Shown here: positions 1-6,150 of the stretch, in pieces
How positions within the stretch are numbered: the stretch's first letter is position 1
Layout: every line of letters begins with the position of its first letter
Assembly: GCA_030731685.1 (NCBI GenBank)
Contig: JANQTO010000469.1
Coordinates: 1-10,102 of the forward strand
Length of the DNA stretch: 10,102 bases
Origin: Nonlabens sp.
Lineage (GTDB): Bacteria; Bacteroidota; Bacteroidia; Flavobacteriales; Flavobacteriaceae
Reading direction: 5' to 3'
Program-made: the position numbers and the translations under genes
The notes under the pieces: generated by a model
The model's input: the letters and a program-made list of their open reading frames with translations, nothing else
Told to the model about the DNA's origin: nothing
Database searches by the model: none

Positions 1-1
1 T

Positions 2-274
2 ATTACTATATGCAGTGGCTTCTTTCAGGAGAGAGGTAAATATTTTGCTTCTGATTGTTTTATTAAGAGCCCACCACATTTAGCATGCAAAAGGACTGTA
101 GATGTTGTTGGTGTCTATAACGGAATATGGAAAGGTGACTTTGATAAATTCGTGATTGGATTACGAAAAATTACGTGCGGCTGCGGGTTCCCGATACAAA
201 TAGGAAATCGCCCACACGTTTTATGTGTGGATATTTACCTCGTGGTCTTGCTTTGTCTTTTAGTACGCTCATAA
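2..274 (+). other. Open reading frame entering from the left edge, possible tail of an inserted gene
   Basis: A + strand frame is open from the window edge to a TAA at 272-274 (about 90 codons) and has no ATG. Up to about codon 57 it reads like protein, for example GVYNGIWKGDFDKF followed by VIGLRKI, with AT-rich codon choice. I do not recognise the family. From about 174 onward the frame is only the antisense of the deaminase fragment, so the natural end of this protein appears to have been lost at the junction. It may be the 3' part of a gene or element that inserted into the deaminase gene, or it may be fortuitous. The other frames of 1-170 contain stops and look less like protein. Confidence 0.25.
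171..272 (-). pseudogene. 5' fragment of a RidA-family gene, probably 2-aminomuconate deaminase
   Basis: The ORF starts with ATG at 272-270 and encodes 33 residues before a TAA at 173-171. The peptide ([19 protein letters not shown], then [14 protein letters not shown]) matches, from memory, the N-terminus of 2-aminomuconate deaminases of the RidA/YjgF family, which run K-x-R-P-R-G-x-[YF]-P-H-x-[KR]-R-x-G-D-[FY]-[LI]-F-V-S-G-T-S-S-R-R. Intact members have roughly 140 residues. Homology stops at the SSRR position, and none of the three minus-strand frames over 1-170 continues the family, so the gene is interrupted rather than just frameshifted. The enzyme releases ammonia from 2-aminomuconate late in the kynurenine/3-hydroxyanthranilate pathway, which fits its place behind kynU and kmo. 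The window edge prevents seeing whether the 3' part survives beyond an insertion. Confidence 0.75.
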
Positions 275-286
275 TTTTTTATATAT

Positions 287-322
287 AAACCTCAAAGGTC
301 TCCAAGACCTGTGAGGTTGGCT
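287..322. repeat. REP-like hairpin, copy downstream of the transposase gene
   Basis: An imperfect palindrome: left arm AACCTCAAAGGTCT (288-301), loop CCA, right arm AGACCTGTGAGGTT (305-318). The arms pair at 13 of 14 positions. It is followed by GGCT at 319-322. It lies 6 nt past the transposase stop codon and 14 nt from the deaminase ATG. Over 36 nt it differs from the copy at 903-938 at only three positions (295, 303, 313), in direct orientation. The structure could also act as a weak terminator or mRNA stabiliser at the end of the transposase gene. Confidence 0.85.
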
Positions 323-328
323 TATTTA

Positions 329-874
329 TTATTCTAATTCTTCTAAAGTTACGTCTTTTTGAGATGTGGATTTGATGTAGTTTTCCTTTCCGTTAAATAG
401 TTTTATGACAAACTCTTTATCTAGAAATGTATCTGTATCGCTTGCGATGTCGTGAAAGGAACTCCACGGCCACTCTATGATGGTTTCTTTAAAACCATGA
501 TGAACTCCATTTGCACTCACATAAGCAATCACAGTTCTGAGATATTCATCGTTATCGATAATTTTTCTTCTAAAACGGTCTCTGAACAAGCTGCCTGTTC
601 TGTCATATTTTTTGTTAATTGCTTTGGCGTAGGCATTAAAGCAATTAGAAATTGCGAGCGTGGCTTTGTGATTATCCACATCGTCTTTCATCTTGAGCAC
701 GATATGGAAGTGGTTGTTTAGAAGACAGTAGGCATACAAGTCGAAGAAAGGTGTGAAATATTTTTCAACCTTGCTTAAAAAATAAGGGTAGTTTCCCGCT
801 TCCTTAAACAAGGATTCCTTGCTATTTCCTTGATTGTATATATGATAGGTTTTGCCTGCCTCTAGTTTTGACAT
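329..874 (-). CDS. REP-associated tyrosine transposase (RAYT, Y1/IS200-like)
   Basis: A protein of 181 residues from the ATG at 874. A TTG ten codons upstream lies inside the flanking repeat and is a less likely start. It is a single Y1-transposase (HUH endonuclease) domain: N-terminal YHIYNQGN, the metal-binding HUH motif in NNHFHIVLK (H55 and H57), the family block TGSLFRDRFRR at about 93-103, and a presumed nucleophile Y118 in YVSANGVHHG. The usual form of that last block is YIHxNPVxxG, so it has drifted (S for H, G for P) while keeping the tyrosine, and the enzyme could be active or decaying. Such proteins cut single-stranded DNA at REP hairpins and are usually single genes flanked by their cognate repeats, as here. 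The gene lies between kmo and the deaminase fragment on the same strand, probably co-transcribed, and appears to be a late arrival in the operon. Confidence 0.88.
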   Translation of the reverse strand: MSKLEAGKTYHIYNQGNSKESLFKEAGNYPYFLSKVEKYFTPFFDLYAYCLLNNHFHIVLKMKDDVDNHKATLAISNCFNAYAKAINKKYDRTGSLFRDRFRRKIIDNDEYLRTVIAYVSANGVHHGFKETIIEWPWSSFHDIASDTDTFLDKEFVIKLFNGKENYIKSTSQKDVTLEELE

Positions 875-902
875 GGTATAAATATATAGATTTTTAACCG
901 CC

Positions 903-938
903 AAACCTCACAGGTCTCGAAGACCTGTTAGGTTGGCT
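903..938. repeat. REP-like hairpin, copy upstream of the transposase gene
   Basis: An imperfect palindrome: left arm AACCTCACAGGTCT (904-917), loop CGA, right arm AGACCTGTTAGGTT (921-934). The arms pair at 13 of 14 positions, and GGCT follows at 935-938. It is a direct repeat of 287-322, with 33 of 36 bases identical. It sits between the kmo stop codon (955-957) and the transposase start. The conserved GGCT foot (AGCC on the transposase strand) is a candidate counterpart of the short conserved foot sequences next to REP hairpins in other RAYT systems; that comparison is inference. Confidence 0.87.
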
Positions 939-954
939 ACATCTATTTAAAAAA

Positions 955-2349
955 TTATCCTCGCAACCAAAGAACCTCGTTTGTCTTTTCCTTTATGGCG
1001 CTTAGTAAATCATCTAAGTCGTCTTCTACTTTAATCTTCTCGTTTTCCAGTAGCCACAAAATAGCTTTGTCTTGTGCACGACCTTGTAGCATCGCTTGCT
1101 GATAGCTTATTCCATCAGCTGGGAATGTGACGAGTGAGTATTTTGATTGATATTCCGCTTTCGCGAAAGCGGCCTCTAAACGCATCTCTATTTGCCTTTT
1201 CAACTGAAAGTTAGGGTTTGCAACGCTGTCTCGCATTTCTACAAAATTGTCTAAAGCGAGGTCAGCAATGGCATTTGCGTCTGGTTTTCTGGCGGTAGAA
1301 AATGCCTTGAATGCATCTTCCCAAAGGTCGTGTTTGTCCAGCATGTTGTCTAAAACGACTACGTCTTCAAAACTGGCGTTCATGCCTTGTCCATAAAAAG
1401 GAACAATCGCATGTGCAGCGTCGCCAAGAATCAGGCTGGTACCATACGCAGTCCATGGGGAGCAGCGCACTGTTCCTAGCGGCGGCGCAGGATTCGTATG
1501 ATATTGCTCCACAAGGTCTGGAATGTGTTCCATCACGTCTTTAAAGTATGTCGTGAAGAAATCTCTTATTTCTTTATCTGTTTTTATCTTGTTAAACGCT
1601 GGTCCATCACCGTCATATTGCATGAATAAAGTAAGCGTGAAACTACCGTCTAGGTTAGGTAACGCGATAAGCATAAAACCACCACGTGGCCATATGTGTA
1701 AAAAGTTTTTCTCGATGCGCCATTTTCCGTCTTCGGTAGGCGGAATGCTTAGTTCCTTATAACCATGCGGCAACCAGTCTATGCTGTTTGAAAATAGATA
1801 GTCGCGTTGCTTTTGCATGGCTTTACGCACGACCGACCCTGCGCCGTCTGTTCCTAAAATGATATCGGCTTTCCATTGCTTTTCTGTATCAGATTCAGAA
1901 TCGCGGTAGGTTACGGTAGTGTTTTTTAAGTCTACAGCAGTAACGGCATCGTCAAAATCTATTTGTACGTCTTCGTATTTATCTGCCTCGTCAAGTAAGA
2001 GTTTATTAAGCTCTTCGCGCGATATGGAATTTATGTACTCGCCATCGCGGCCGCTGTAATTTGAAGCAAAAGTATTTCCCTCAACATCATGTATTAAACG
2101 ACCATTCATAGGAATACACAACTCACGCACTTTCTCCTCAAGACCTACTAACTTCAAACCTGCTAGTCCACGGTCAGACAAAGCAAGGTTTATGGAACGA
2201 CCAGCGTCAACAGTTGCTTTGCGCATGTCGGGTCTTTTTTCTAAGATGTCCACATGGTAACCTCGTTGAGCAAGTCGCAGTCCAAGTAAAGAACCGCATA
2301 GTCCAGCGCCTGTGATGAGTATTTTAGTTTGTTTATTTGTTGTTTTCAT
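955..2349 (-). CDS. kmo: Kynurenine 3-monooxygenase (FAD-dependent)
   Basis: A protein of 464 residues, the usual length. It hydroxylates L-kynurenine to 3-hydroxykynurenine using NADPH and O2. The N-terminal Rossmann fold binds FAD through GAGLCG (14-19), with the acidic end of beta-2 at E37. Next come the KMO signature RSINLALSDRG (51-61), the DGAG motif of class A flavin monooxygenases (168-171), the family block HIWPRGGFMLIALP (218-231), and the FAD ribityl motif GDAAH with PFYGQGMN (309-324). The start ATG (2349-2347) overlaps the stop of the upstream membrane-protein gene as ATGA, so translation is probably coupled. Residues 393-399 (AAFAKAE) are encoded by a copy of the dispersed CGCTTTCGCGAAAGCG palindrome. 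The C-terminus has no clear hydrophobic anchor, unlike the membrane-bound eukaryotic enzyme. Identification is firm. Confidence 0.96.
   Translation of the reverse strand: MKTTNKQTKILITGAGLCGSLLGLRLAQRGYHVDILEKRPDMRKATVDAGRSINLALSDRGLAGLKLVGLEEKVRELCIPMNGRLIHDVEGNTFASNYSGRDGEYINSISREELNKLLLDEADKYEDVQIDFDDAVTAVDLKNTTVTYRDSESDTEKQWKADIILGTDGAGSVVRKAMQKQRDYLFSNSIDWLPHGYKELSIPPTEDGKWRIEKNFLHIWPRGGFMLIALPNLDGSFTLTLFMQYDGDGPAFNKIKTDKEIRDFFTTYFKDVMEHIPDLVEQYHTNPAPPLGTVRCSPWTAYGTSLILGDAAHAIVPFYGQGMNASFEDVVVLDNMLDKHDLWEDAFKAFSTARKPDANAIADLALDNFVEMRDSVANPNFQLKRQIEMRLEAAFAKAEYQSKYSLVTFPADGISYQQAMLQGRAQDKAILWLLENEKIKVEDDLDDLLSAIKEKTNEVLWLRG
1155..1172. repeat. CGCTTTCGCGAAAGCG palindrome inside kmo
   Basis: A perfect 18-bp palindrome, CCGCTTTCGCGAAAGCGG. 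It lies within kmo and is read on the minus strand as GCC GCT TTC GCG AAA GCG GAA (A-A-F-A-K-A-E). Its core is identical to the copies at 6031-6046 and 9381-9398. Confidence 0.9.
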
Positions 2350-2759
2350 TTAGATTTAGACATTTTGTATAATGAGGTTAATTGCTTCATGATGTAGAAA
2401 TTTATAATAAACATCAACAAGTAATAAGTATAATTTACTATTCCTATAGTCTCTAAAATCTCAAGGTCACCTTTAATTAATAGATGGAAAAAACTTAAAA
2501 AAACCAAAACGCACCATAGAATAATAATAACGCATATTGTAATGCAAATTAATATTAAAGATTTCTTAATGTTACCTTTCTGAGATTTGTAGAGTAGAAA
2601 CGCATCGTAGAAGACTACTATAAAAGCTATGGGAACTATTGAAAATACAACATTCAACCCATAATGATTGATGCCAAATAAGAAATAAAAACCACAAACG
2701 CTCAAGGCAATAATACATGCAGTTTTTATATGATTCTGTATCTGTTTAATAGAAGCCAT
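2346..2759 (-). CDS. Small four-helix membrane protein of unknown function
   Basis: A protein of 137 residues that I do not recognise. Four hydrophobic segments are visible at about 12-30, 34-56, 66-93 and 104-124, with a basic tail (YKMSKSK), so it is an inner-membrane protein. The gene starts 6 nt after the kynU stop and ends in a 4-nt ATGA overlap with kmo, so it is embedded in the kynurenine operon and probably translated together with kmo. Its base composition is clearly more AT-rich than kynU and kmo by eye, with many ATA, ATT and TTA codons. Part of this comes from encoding a hydrophobic protein, but it may also mean the gene was acquired separately. A role in kynurenine uptake or in placing KMO at the membrane would be speculation. 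Confidence 0.75.
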   Translation of the reverse strand: MASIKQIQNHIKTACIIALSVCGFYFLFGINHYGLNVVFSIVPIAFIVVFYDAFLLYKSQKGNIKKSLILICITICVIIILWCVLVFLSFFHLLIKGDLEILETIGIVNYTYYLLMFIINFYIMKQLTSLYKMSKSK

Positions 2760-2765
2760 AGTTAT

Positions 2766-4025
2766 TCACATCTCGCTTTTCAGTATCTCTACAAACCTCC
2801 AGCAATCTTCAAAACTATTATAGAGCGGTACCGGCGCAATACGTATCACGTCTGGTTCGCGCCAGTCGGCAATCACGCCTTTTGCGGTGATGGCTTCAAA
2901 CAATGATTTGTCAGCATTTTTAACGGCTAGTGACAACTGGCAACCGCGGTCTGCTGGGTTGCTGGGTGTGATTATAGTTATGCGGTCGCCTTCTAGATTC
3001 TTTACAAGTGCCTCTAGATAATTTGTAAGCTGTACAGATTTTGCACGCAGCTTGTCAAAACCAGCCTGTGCAAAAACGTCTAAACTTGCTCTCACCGCTA
3101 CCATACTAAGTATTGGTGGGTTCGAAAGCTGCCAACCTTCGGCACCTGGCATGGGTTCAAAATCGTCCCGCATTTTAAAACGGGTATCTTTATTGTGTCC
3201 CCACCAACCTGTAAAGCGCGGCAAGCTTGTATTATTTGCGTGACGCTCGTGTACAAAACAACCACCAAGGCTTCCCGGGCCAGCGTTCATATACTTATAG
3301 GTACACCACACGGCAAAATCTGCACCGCTGTCATGCAGCTTTAAATCTACATTACCAGCTCCGTGTGCGCAGTCAAAACCGACCATCGCCCCAGCAGCGT
3401 GACCTAAGGTGGTTATTTTTTTTAAATCAAAAAACTGACCTGTATAATAATTTACCGCACCTATCATCACCAGCGCAATCTCGTCGCCATGCTCGTTAAG
3501 TAGGGTTTCTAAATCTTCCATTCTAGGAGTATGCTCACCAGCACGTGGCGACCACTCGATAATGTGTTCCTTGTCATCATACCCATGAAACTGCACCTGC
3601 GATGCTACCGCATAGCGGTCACTAGGAAAGGCATCTGCCTCTATGAGTATTTTCGTACGTTTGCCCTTAGGTTGGTAAAAACTAACCATCATTAAATGCA
3701 GGTTTGTCGTGAGCGTGTTCATGATAACAACTTCATGCGGTCGCGCGCCCACTATTTTTGCAGTAGTTTCCGCTAAAAACTCGTGATATGGCATCCACGG
3801 GTGTGCCGCGTGAAAATGTCCTTCTACGCCCAGTCTCGCCCAGTCATCTAGTTCTTGGTTAAGAAAGGTTTTGGTCTGTCGCGGTTGCAAACCCAGCGAG
3901 TTGCCGCATAAGTAGATACTGTCTGTGCCGTTGCTGTGTTTTGGTATGTGAAAGCTTTCGCGAAAGCGAGATAGCGAGTCCTGCCGGTCTAATTCTTGCG
4001 CATGTTGTAAACTAAAATCATTCAT
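2766..4025 (-). CDS. kynU: Kynureninase (PLP-dependent)
   Basis: A protein of 419 residues, typical for the family. It hydrolyses kynurenine or 3-hydroxykynurenine to (3-hydroxy)anthranilate and alanine. It is an aspartate-aminotransferase-fold enzyme: N-terminal YLCGNSLGLQPRQ (38-50), phosphate-contacting region MNTLTTNLH (102-110), PLP-pyridine aspartate D218 in GFDCAHGAGN, Schiff-base lysine K244 in CTYKYMNAGPG, and the substrate-site segment FTGWWGH (271-277). The C-terminal domain closes with ADWREPDVIRIAPVPLYNS (386-404), a kynureninase hallmark. The ATG lies 2 nt after the stop of the secreted-protein gene, so the two are co-transcribed. A 14-bp piece of the dispersed palindrome encodes part of R20-S24. 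Identification is firm. Confidence 0.97.
   Translation of the reverse strand: MNDFSLQHAQELDRQDSLSRFRESFHIPKHSNGTDSIYLCGNSLGLQPRQTKTFLNQELDDWARLGVEGHFHAAHPWMPYHEFLAETTAKIVGARPHEVVIMNTLTTNLHLMMVSFYQPKGKRTKILIEADAFPSDRYAVASQVQFHGYDDKEHIIEWSPRAGEHTPRMEDLETLLNEHGDEIALVMIGAVNYYTGQFFDLKKITTLGHAAGAMVGFDCAHGAGNVDLKLHDSGADFAVWCTYKYMNAGPGSLGGCFVHERHANNTSLPRFTGWWGHNKDTRFKMRDDFEPMPGAEGWQLSNPPILSMVAVRASLDVFAQAGFDKLRAKSVQLTNYLEALVKNLEGDRITIITPSNPADRGCQLSLAVKNADKSLFEAITAKGVIADWREPDVIRIAPVPLYNSFEDCWRFVEILKSEM
3954..3967. repeat. Palindrome copy inside kynU
   Basis: A perfect 14-bp palindrome GCTTTCGCGAAAGC. Read on the minus strand from 3968 it matches the 16-mer CGCTTTCGCGAAAGCG except for its last base (T). 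It is translated as CGC TTT CGC GAA AGC (R-F-R-E-S), a different reading frame from the copy in kmo. FR-x-x-F-x-IP is a normal kynureninase motif here, so the match may be partly constrained by the protein. Confidence 0.75.
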
Positions 4026-4027
4026 AA

Positions 4028-4699
4028 TTAGCGCGTTACAGCAATGTTTGTGAGTTTGATATTGGTCTTGCCATCTGCAAAAACATGTTCCGTTGCCACA
4101 GTAAGCCCGTTGAAAGTCTGGTGATTTGCAAAGGTGTTTTGAAGGTTAGCATTTGGCCCGTTACCAGCGCGATACGCCCATTCTTGAAGTACGTAGTCGT
4201 CGTTATAATACACATCATAAGCATCGCCAGGTGTGTAACCGCCATCACCACCATAGATAATCGTGAAGAAATTGAGCGGTACCTTAGCGATGGGTGCAAT
4301 GGTTTTTTCTTTGGTAATAATTTGTGTGCCTGCGTCTGTATAAAACTTATACTCTGGTAAAAGCCAATAAGTATCGTTGACGAAACTTTTGTCGGCAAGG
4401 GTTTGAAGGCTGTCCATAGGTTGGCTCCTATTATAGGTGGTCGTGGTGGCTCCATCTTTTAAGGTCACATCTTGTGTTTGTAAGTTCCATGTCCATGCGC
4501 GCGCACGAAGCACTTTTGAATCGCGCTCTACCTGAAAGGTAAATTGCAGTTGGGCGATGCCCTCTAAAGACTGTTGTCCCGCAACCAGCGCGATACGTTC
4601 AATAGGATTTATAGTTTCCTGATTTTCTTGTCCAAGTGCGGTGTAAGACACGCTTAGTAGCAAGCAGAAAAAGAGATTATAGCGATTTAAAATATGCAT
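4028..4699 (-). CDS. Secreted protein, DUF6503/LolA-like pattern, first gene of the kynurenine operon
   Basis: A protein of 223 residues from the ATG at 4699. An ATG 11 codons upstream (4732) would put a charged stretch before the signal peptide and is less likely. A signal peptide is visible (hydrophobic core LFFCLLLSVSYTALG, likely cleavage before Q24). The mature part is beta-rich, with SFVNDTYWLLPEYKF (105-119), GGYTPGDAYDVYY (153-165) and QEWAYR (172-177). This order (NDTYWLL, TPGDxYxVY, then xEWxYR) resembles, from memory, the periplasmic DUF6503-type proteins of flavobacteria, whose fold recalls lipoprotein-carrier LolA; I hold this at moderate confidence. Its stop is separated from the kynU ATG by only 2 nt, which places it in the operon. 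Its role in kynurenine metabolism is unknown. Confidence 0.8.
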   Translation of the reverse strand: MHILNRYNLFFCLLLSVSYTALGQENQETINPIERIALVAGQQSLEGIAQLQFTFQVERDSKVLRARAWTWNLQTQDVTLKDGATTTTYNRSQPMDSLQTLADKSFVNDTYWLLPEYKFYTDAGTQIITKEKTIAPIAKVPLNFFTIIYGGDGGYTPGDAYDVYYNDDYVLQEWAYRAGNGPNANLQNTFANHQTFNGLTVATEHVFADGKTNIKLTNIAVTR

Positions 4700-4756
4700 C
4701 TTTATTTTTTGTATAAAAATACGACTTCGCATAGGTTTAAAAAATCGTTAAGGCGA

Positions 4757-4771
4757 CTTGTTTTGCACAAG
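4757..4771. promoter_or_regulatory. Inverted repeat in the divergent kyn operon/transporter region
   Basis: CTTGT (4757-4761), a 5-nt spacer, then ACAAG (4767-4771), with GG at 4752-4753 and CC at 4772-4773 able to extend it around a bulge. It lies in the short region between the outward-facing secreted-protein gene and the transporter gene, where an operator controlling both would be expected. The match is short and could be chance. Confidence 0.3.
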
Positions 4772-4789
4772 CCTGCTCGTTTATAGTGG

Positions 4790-4797
4790 TATTTTTG
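4790..4797 (+). promoter_or_regulatory. Candidate flavobacterial -7 element for the transporter
   Basis: TATTTTTG matches the Bacteroidetes -7 consensus TAnnTTTG exactly. No TTG lies at the usual 17-19 nt upstream spacing; the nearest are at 4763-4765 and 4758-4760, too far away. If it is used, transcription would begin almost at the GTG at 4802, giving a leaderless or nearly leaderless message. Confidence 0.4.
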
Positions 4798-4801
4798 CAG
4801 T

Positions 4802-6016
4802 GTGAAAGTTAAAAAAGTAGAAAAGGACACCGTAAGCAAGGGCCGCAAAACAGGAATTATCTTTATTCTGGGAACCTTAATCGCCATAGGGCCGTTTTCT
4901 ATAGACGCTTATTTACCAGCCTTTGACCAAATAGCATCTGACTTTAAAGTAGATACGAGTACCATAGGTCTTACACTCACCACGTATTTTATAGGAATAG
5001 GTTTGGGCCAGCTGGCTTATGGGCCGTTAATGGATAAGTACGGACGTCGCAAGCCACTTATTGCCGGACTTGTCCTATATATAGTAACCTGTTTAATGTG
5101 CGTATTTGCATATGATGTGTTGAGTTTAGCAATTTTGCGCTTTTTTATGGCACTGGGCGCGTGTGCAGGTATGGTTGCCAGCAAAGCTGTAGTGCGCGAT
5201 TTGTTTGAAAAAGAACAAGTCGCAGATGTACTTTCAACACTCATGCTCATTATGGGAATTGCACCTATCATTGCACCAACCGTAGGCGGCGTTATAGTAA
5301 GTACGCTGCACTGGGAATGGGTCTTTTACGGACTTGCCATTTTTGCTGGCATCATGCTCCTAAACGTCAGTTTCTTTTTACCTGAAAGTTTTGTTCCCAA
5401 TAAAGCAACGCGATTGCACCCGTTGCCTGTGCTGCGTGAGTATTGGGGCATCTATAAAAACAAGGATTTTTTTTTATTCTCGAGCGCCCGTGGTTTTGTT
5501 ATAGGAATGCTACTGGGTTATGTAGCCGCAGCACCATTTATATTTGTAGAATATTTTCAAATGGGAACAGATAATTTTGGTTACATATTTGGAAGTAACG
5601 CTGCTGGTCTTATCGCAGGTAGCCAGGTGAACAGATTCTTTTTAATGCGTTACAAAACCTTTGACGTTACTTATGTGGTTAGCGTTTTGCTCACCATCGT
5701 GTGCCTTTCATTACTCGCTTATGGTTTATTGTTCGACCCTATTTTTTGGGTGGTGTTTCCAGGCTTGTTTTTAATGATGACGCTCATAGGTTTCCAAAAC
5801 CCAAACACCACGGCACTCGCGTTGATGCCGTTCACTAGACGTGCTGGTAGTGCCAGTGCTTTTGTAGGAGCGGTAAGCATGATTTTCGGTTCATTAACCA
5901 GCTGGTTTGTTGCTACGTTTCTTACCACGAGTTTGACGCCGTTATTTTTATTGATTGCCTTTTGTGGTGTGATGGCGCATGTTGCTATTGAATCTTATAG
6001 GGTTAGAAAGCAGTAG
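4802..6016 (+). CDS. Bcr/CflA-type MFS drug efflux transporter
   Basis: A 404-residue inner-membrane protein with about 12 hydrophobic segments, a major facilitator superfamily antiporter. Helix 1 carries the Bcr/CflA signature GPFSIDAYLPAF (30-41) with an acidic D35. Motif A in loop 2-3 is GPLMDKYGRRKP (74-85), motif B contains R113 in ILRFFMALGACAG, and motif C is GIAPIIAPTVGG (152-163). The family exports drugs and some metabolites (bicyclomycin, chloramphenicol, cysteine) by proton antiport; the substrate here cannot be read from sequence. The start is GTG, and the basic leader (KVKKVEK) before helix 1 suits an inside N-terminus. It is divergent from the kynurenine operon with a gap of about 100 nt, so shared control is possible but unproven. 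Confidence 0.92.
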   Translation: MKVKKVEKDTVSKGRKTGIIFILGTLIAIGPFSIDAYLPAFDQIASDFKVDTSTIGLTLTTYFIGIGLGQLAYGPLMDKYGRRKPLIAGLVLYIVTCLMCVFAYDVLSLAILRFFMALGACAGMVASKAVVRDLFEKEQVADVLSTLMLIMGIAPIIAPTVGGVIVSTLHWEWVFYGLAIFAGIMLLNVSFFLPESFVPNKATRLHPLPVLREYWGIYKNKDFFLFSSARGFVIGMLLGYVAAAPFIFVEYFQMGTDNFGYIFGSNAAGLIAGSQVNRFFLMRYKTFDVTYVVSVLLTIVCLSLLAYGLLFDPIFWVVFPGLFLMMTLIGFQNPNTTALALMPFTRRAGSASAFVGAVSMIFGSLTSWFVATFLTTSLTPLFLLIAFCGVMAHVAIESYRVRKQ

Positions 6017-6030
6017 GTTTGTTTATGTTT

Positions 6031-6046
6031 CGCTTTCGCGAAAGCG
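6031..6046. repeat. CGCTTTCGCGAAAGCG palindrome, intergenic
   Basis: A perfect 16-bp palindrome 14 nt after the transporter stop codon. No T-tract follows on either strand, so it is not a standard terminator, although it could form a hairpin in the transporter mRNA. It is one of four copies in this window. Confidence 0.9.
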
Positions 6047-6087
6047 GAACAAGAACCATCAAAAATTCTCATAACCTAGCTGTCTAT

Positions 6088-6127
6088 AAAAAAAGAAACC
6101 CCTAAAAGCCGAAACTAATAGGGATTT
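6088..6127 (-). terminator. Rho-independent terminator of the lipoprotein gene
   Basis: Read on the minus strand: AAATCCCTA (6127-6119), a 14-nt loop, TAGGGGTTT (6104-6096), a C, then TTTTTTT (6094-6088). The stem has nine pairs including one U-G wobble. It lies 23 nt past the lipoprotein stop codon. On the + strand the wobble becomes a C-A mismatch and no T-tract follows, so it works mainly in the minus direction, though it also separates the convergent transporter gene. Confidence 0.82.
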
Positions 6128-6150
6128 CCCAAACTAACCAACCTATAAAA

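Noticed and set aside
176..180. Possible group II intron boundary (GTGCG) at the ridA junction
   Set aside because: The GTGCG is on the + strand and continues into intact antisense ridA sequence, so it is not an intron 5' end; no domain V hairpin was seen.
212..230. Hairpin-like CCACAC and GTGTGG in the deaminase fragment
   Set aside because: It lies inside conserved RidA coding sequence (PHIKRV) and is explained by the codons there.
287..938. CRISPR array from the two repeats
   Set aside because: There are only two copies 616 nt apart with a transposase gene between them, and no spacers or cas genes.
4036..4455. A 139-codon minus frame overlapping the secreted-protein gene
   Set aside because: It is a shadow frame, with histidine- and proline-scattered composition and no start context; the other frame has a signal peptide and family-like blocks.
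6017..6060. Palindrome at 6031-6046 as the transporter's terminator
   Set aside because: No T-tract follows, and identical copies occur inside genes, so it is better seen as a dispersed repeat.
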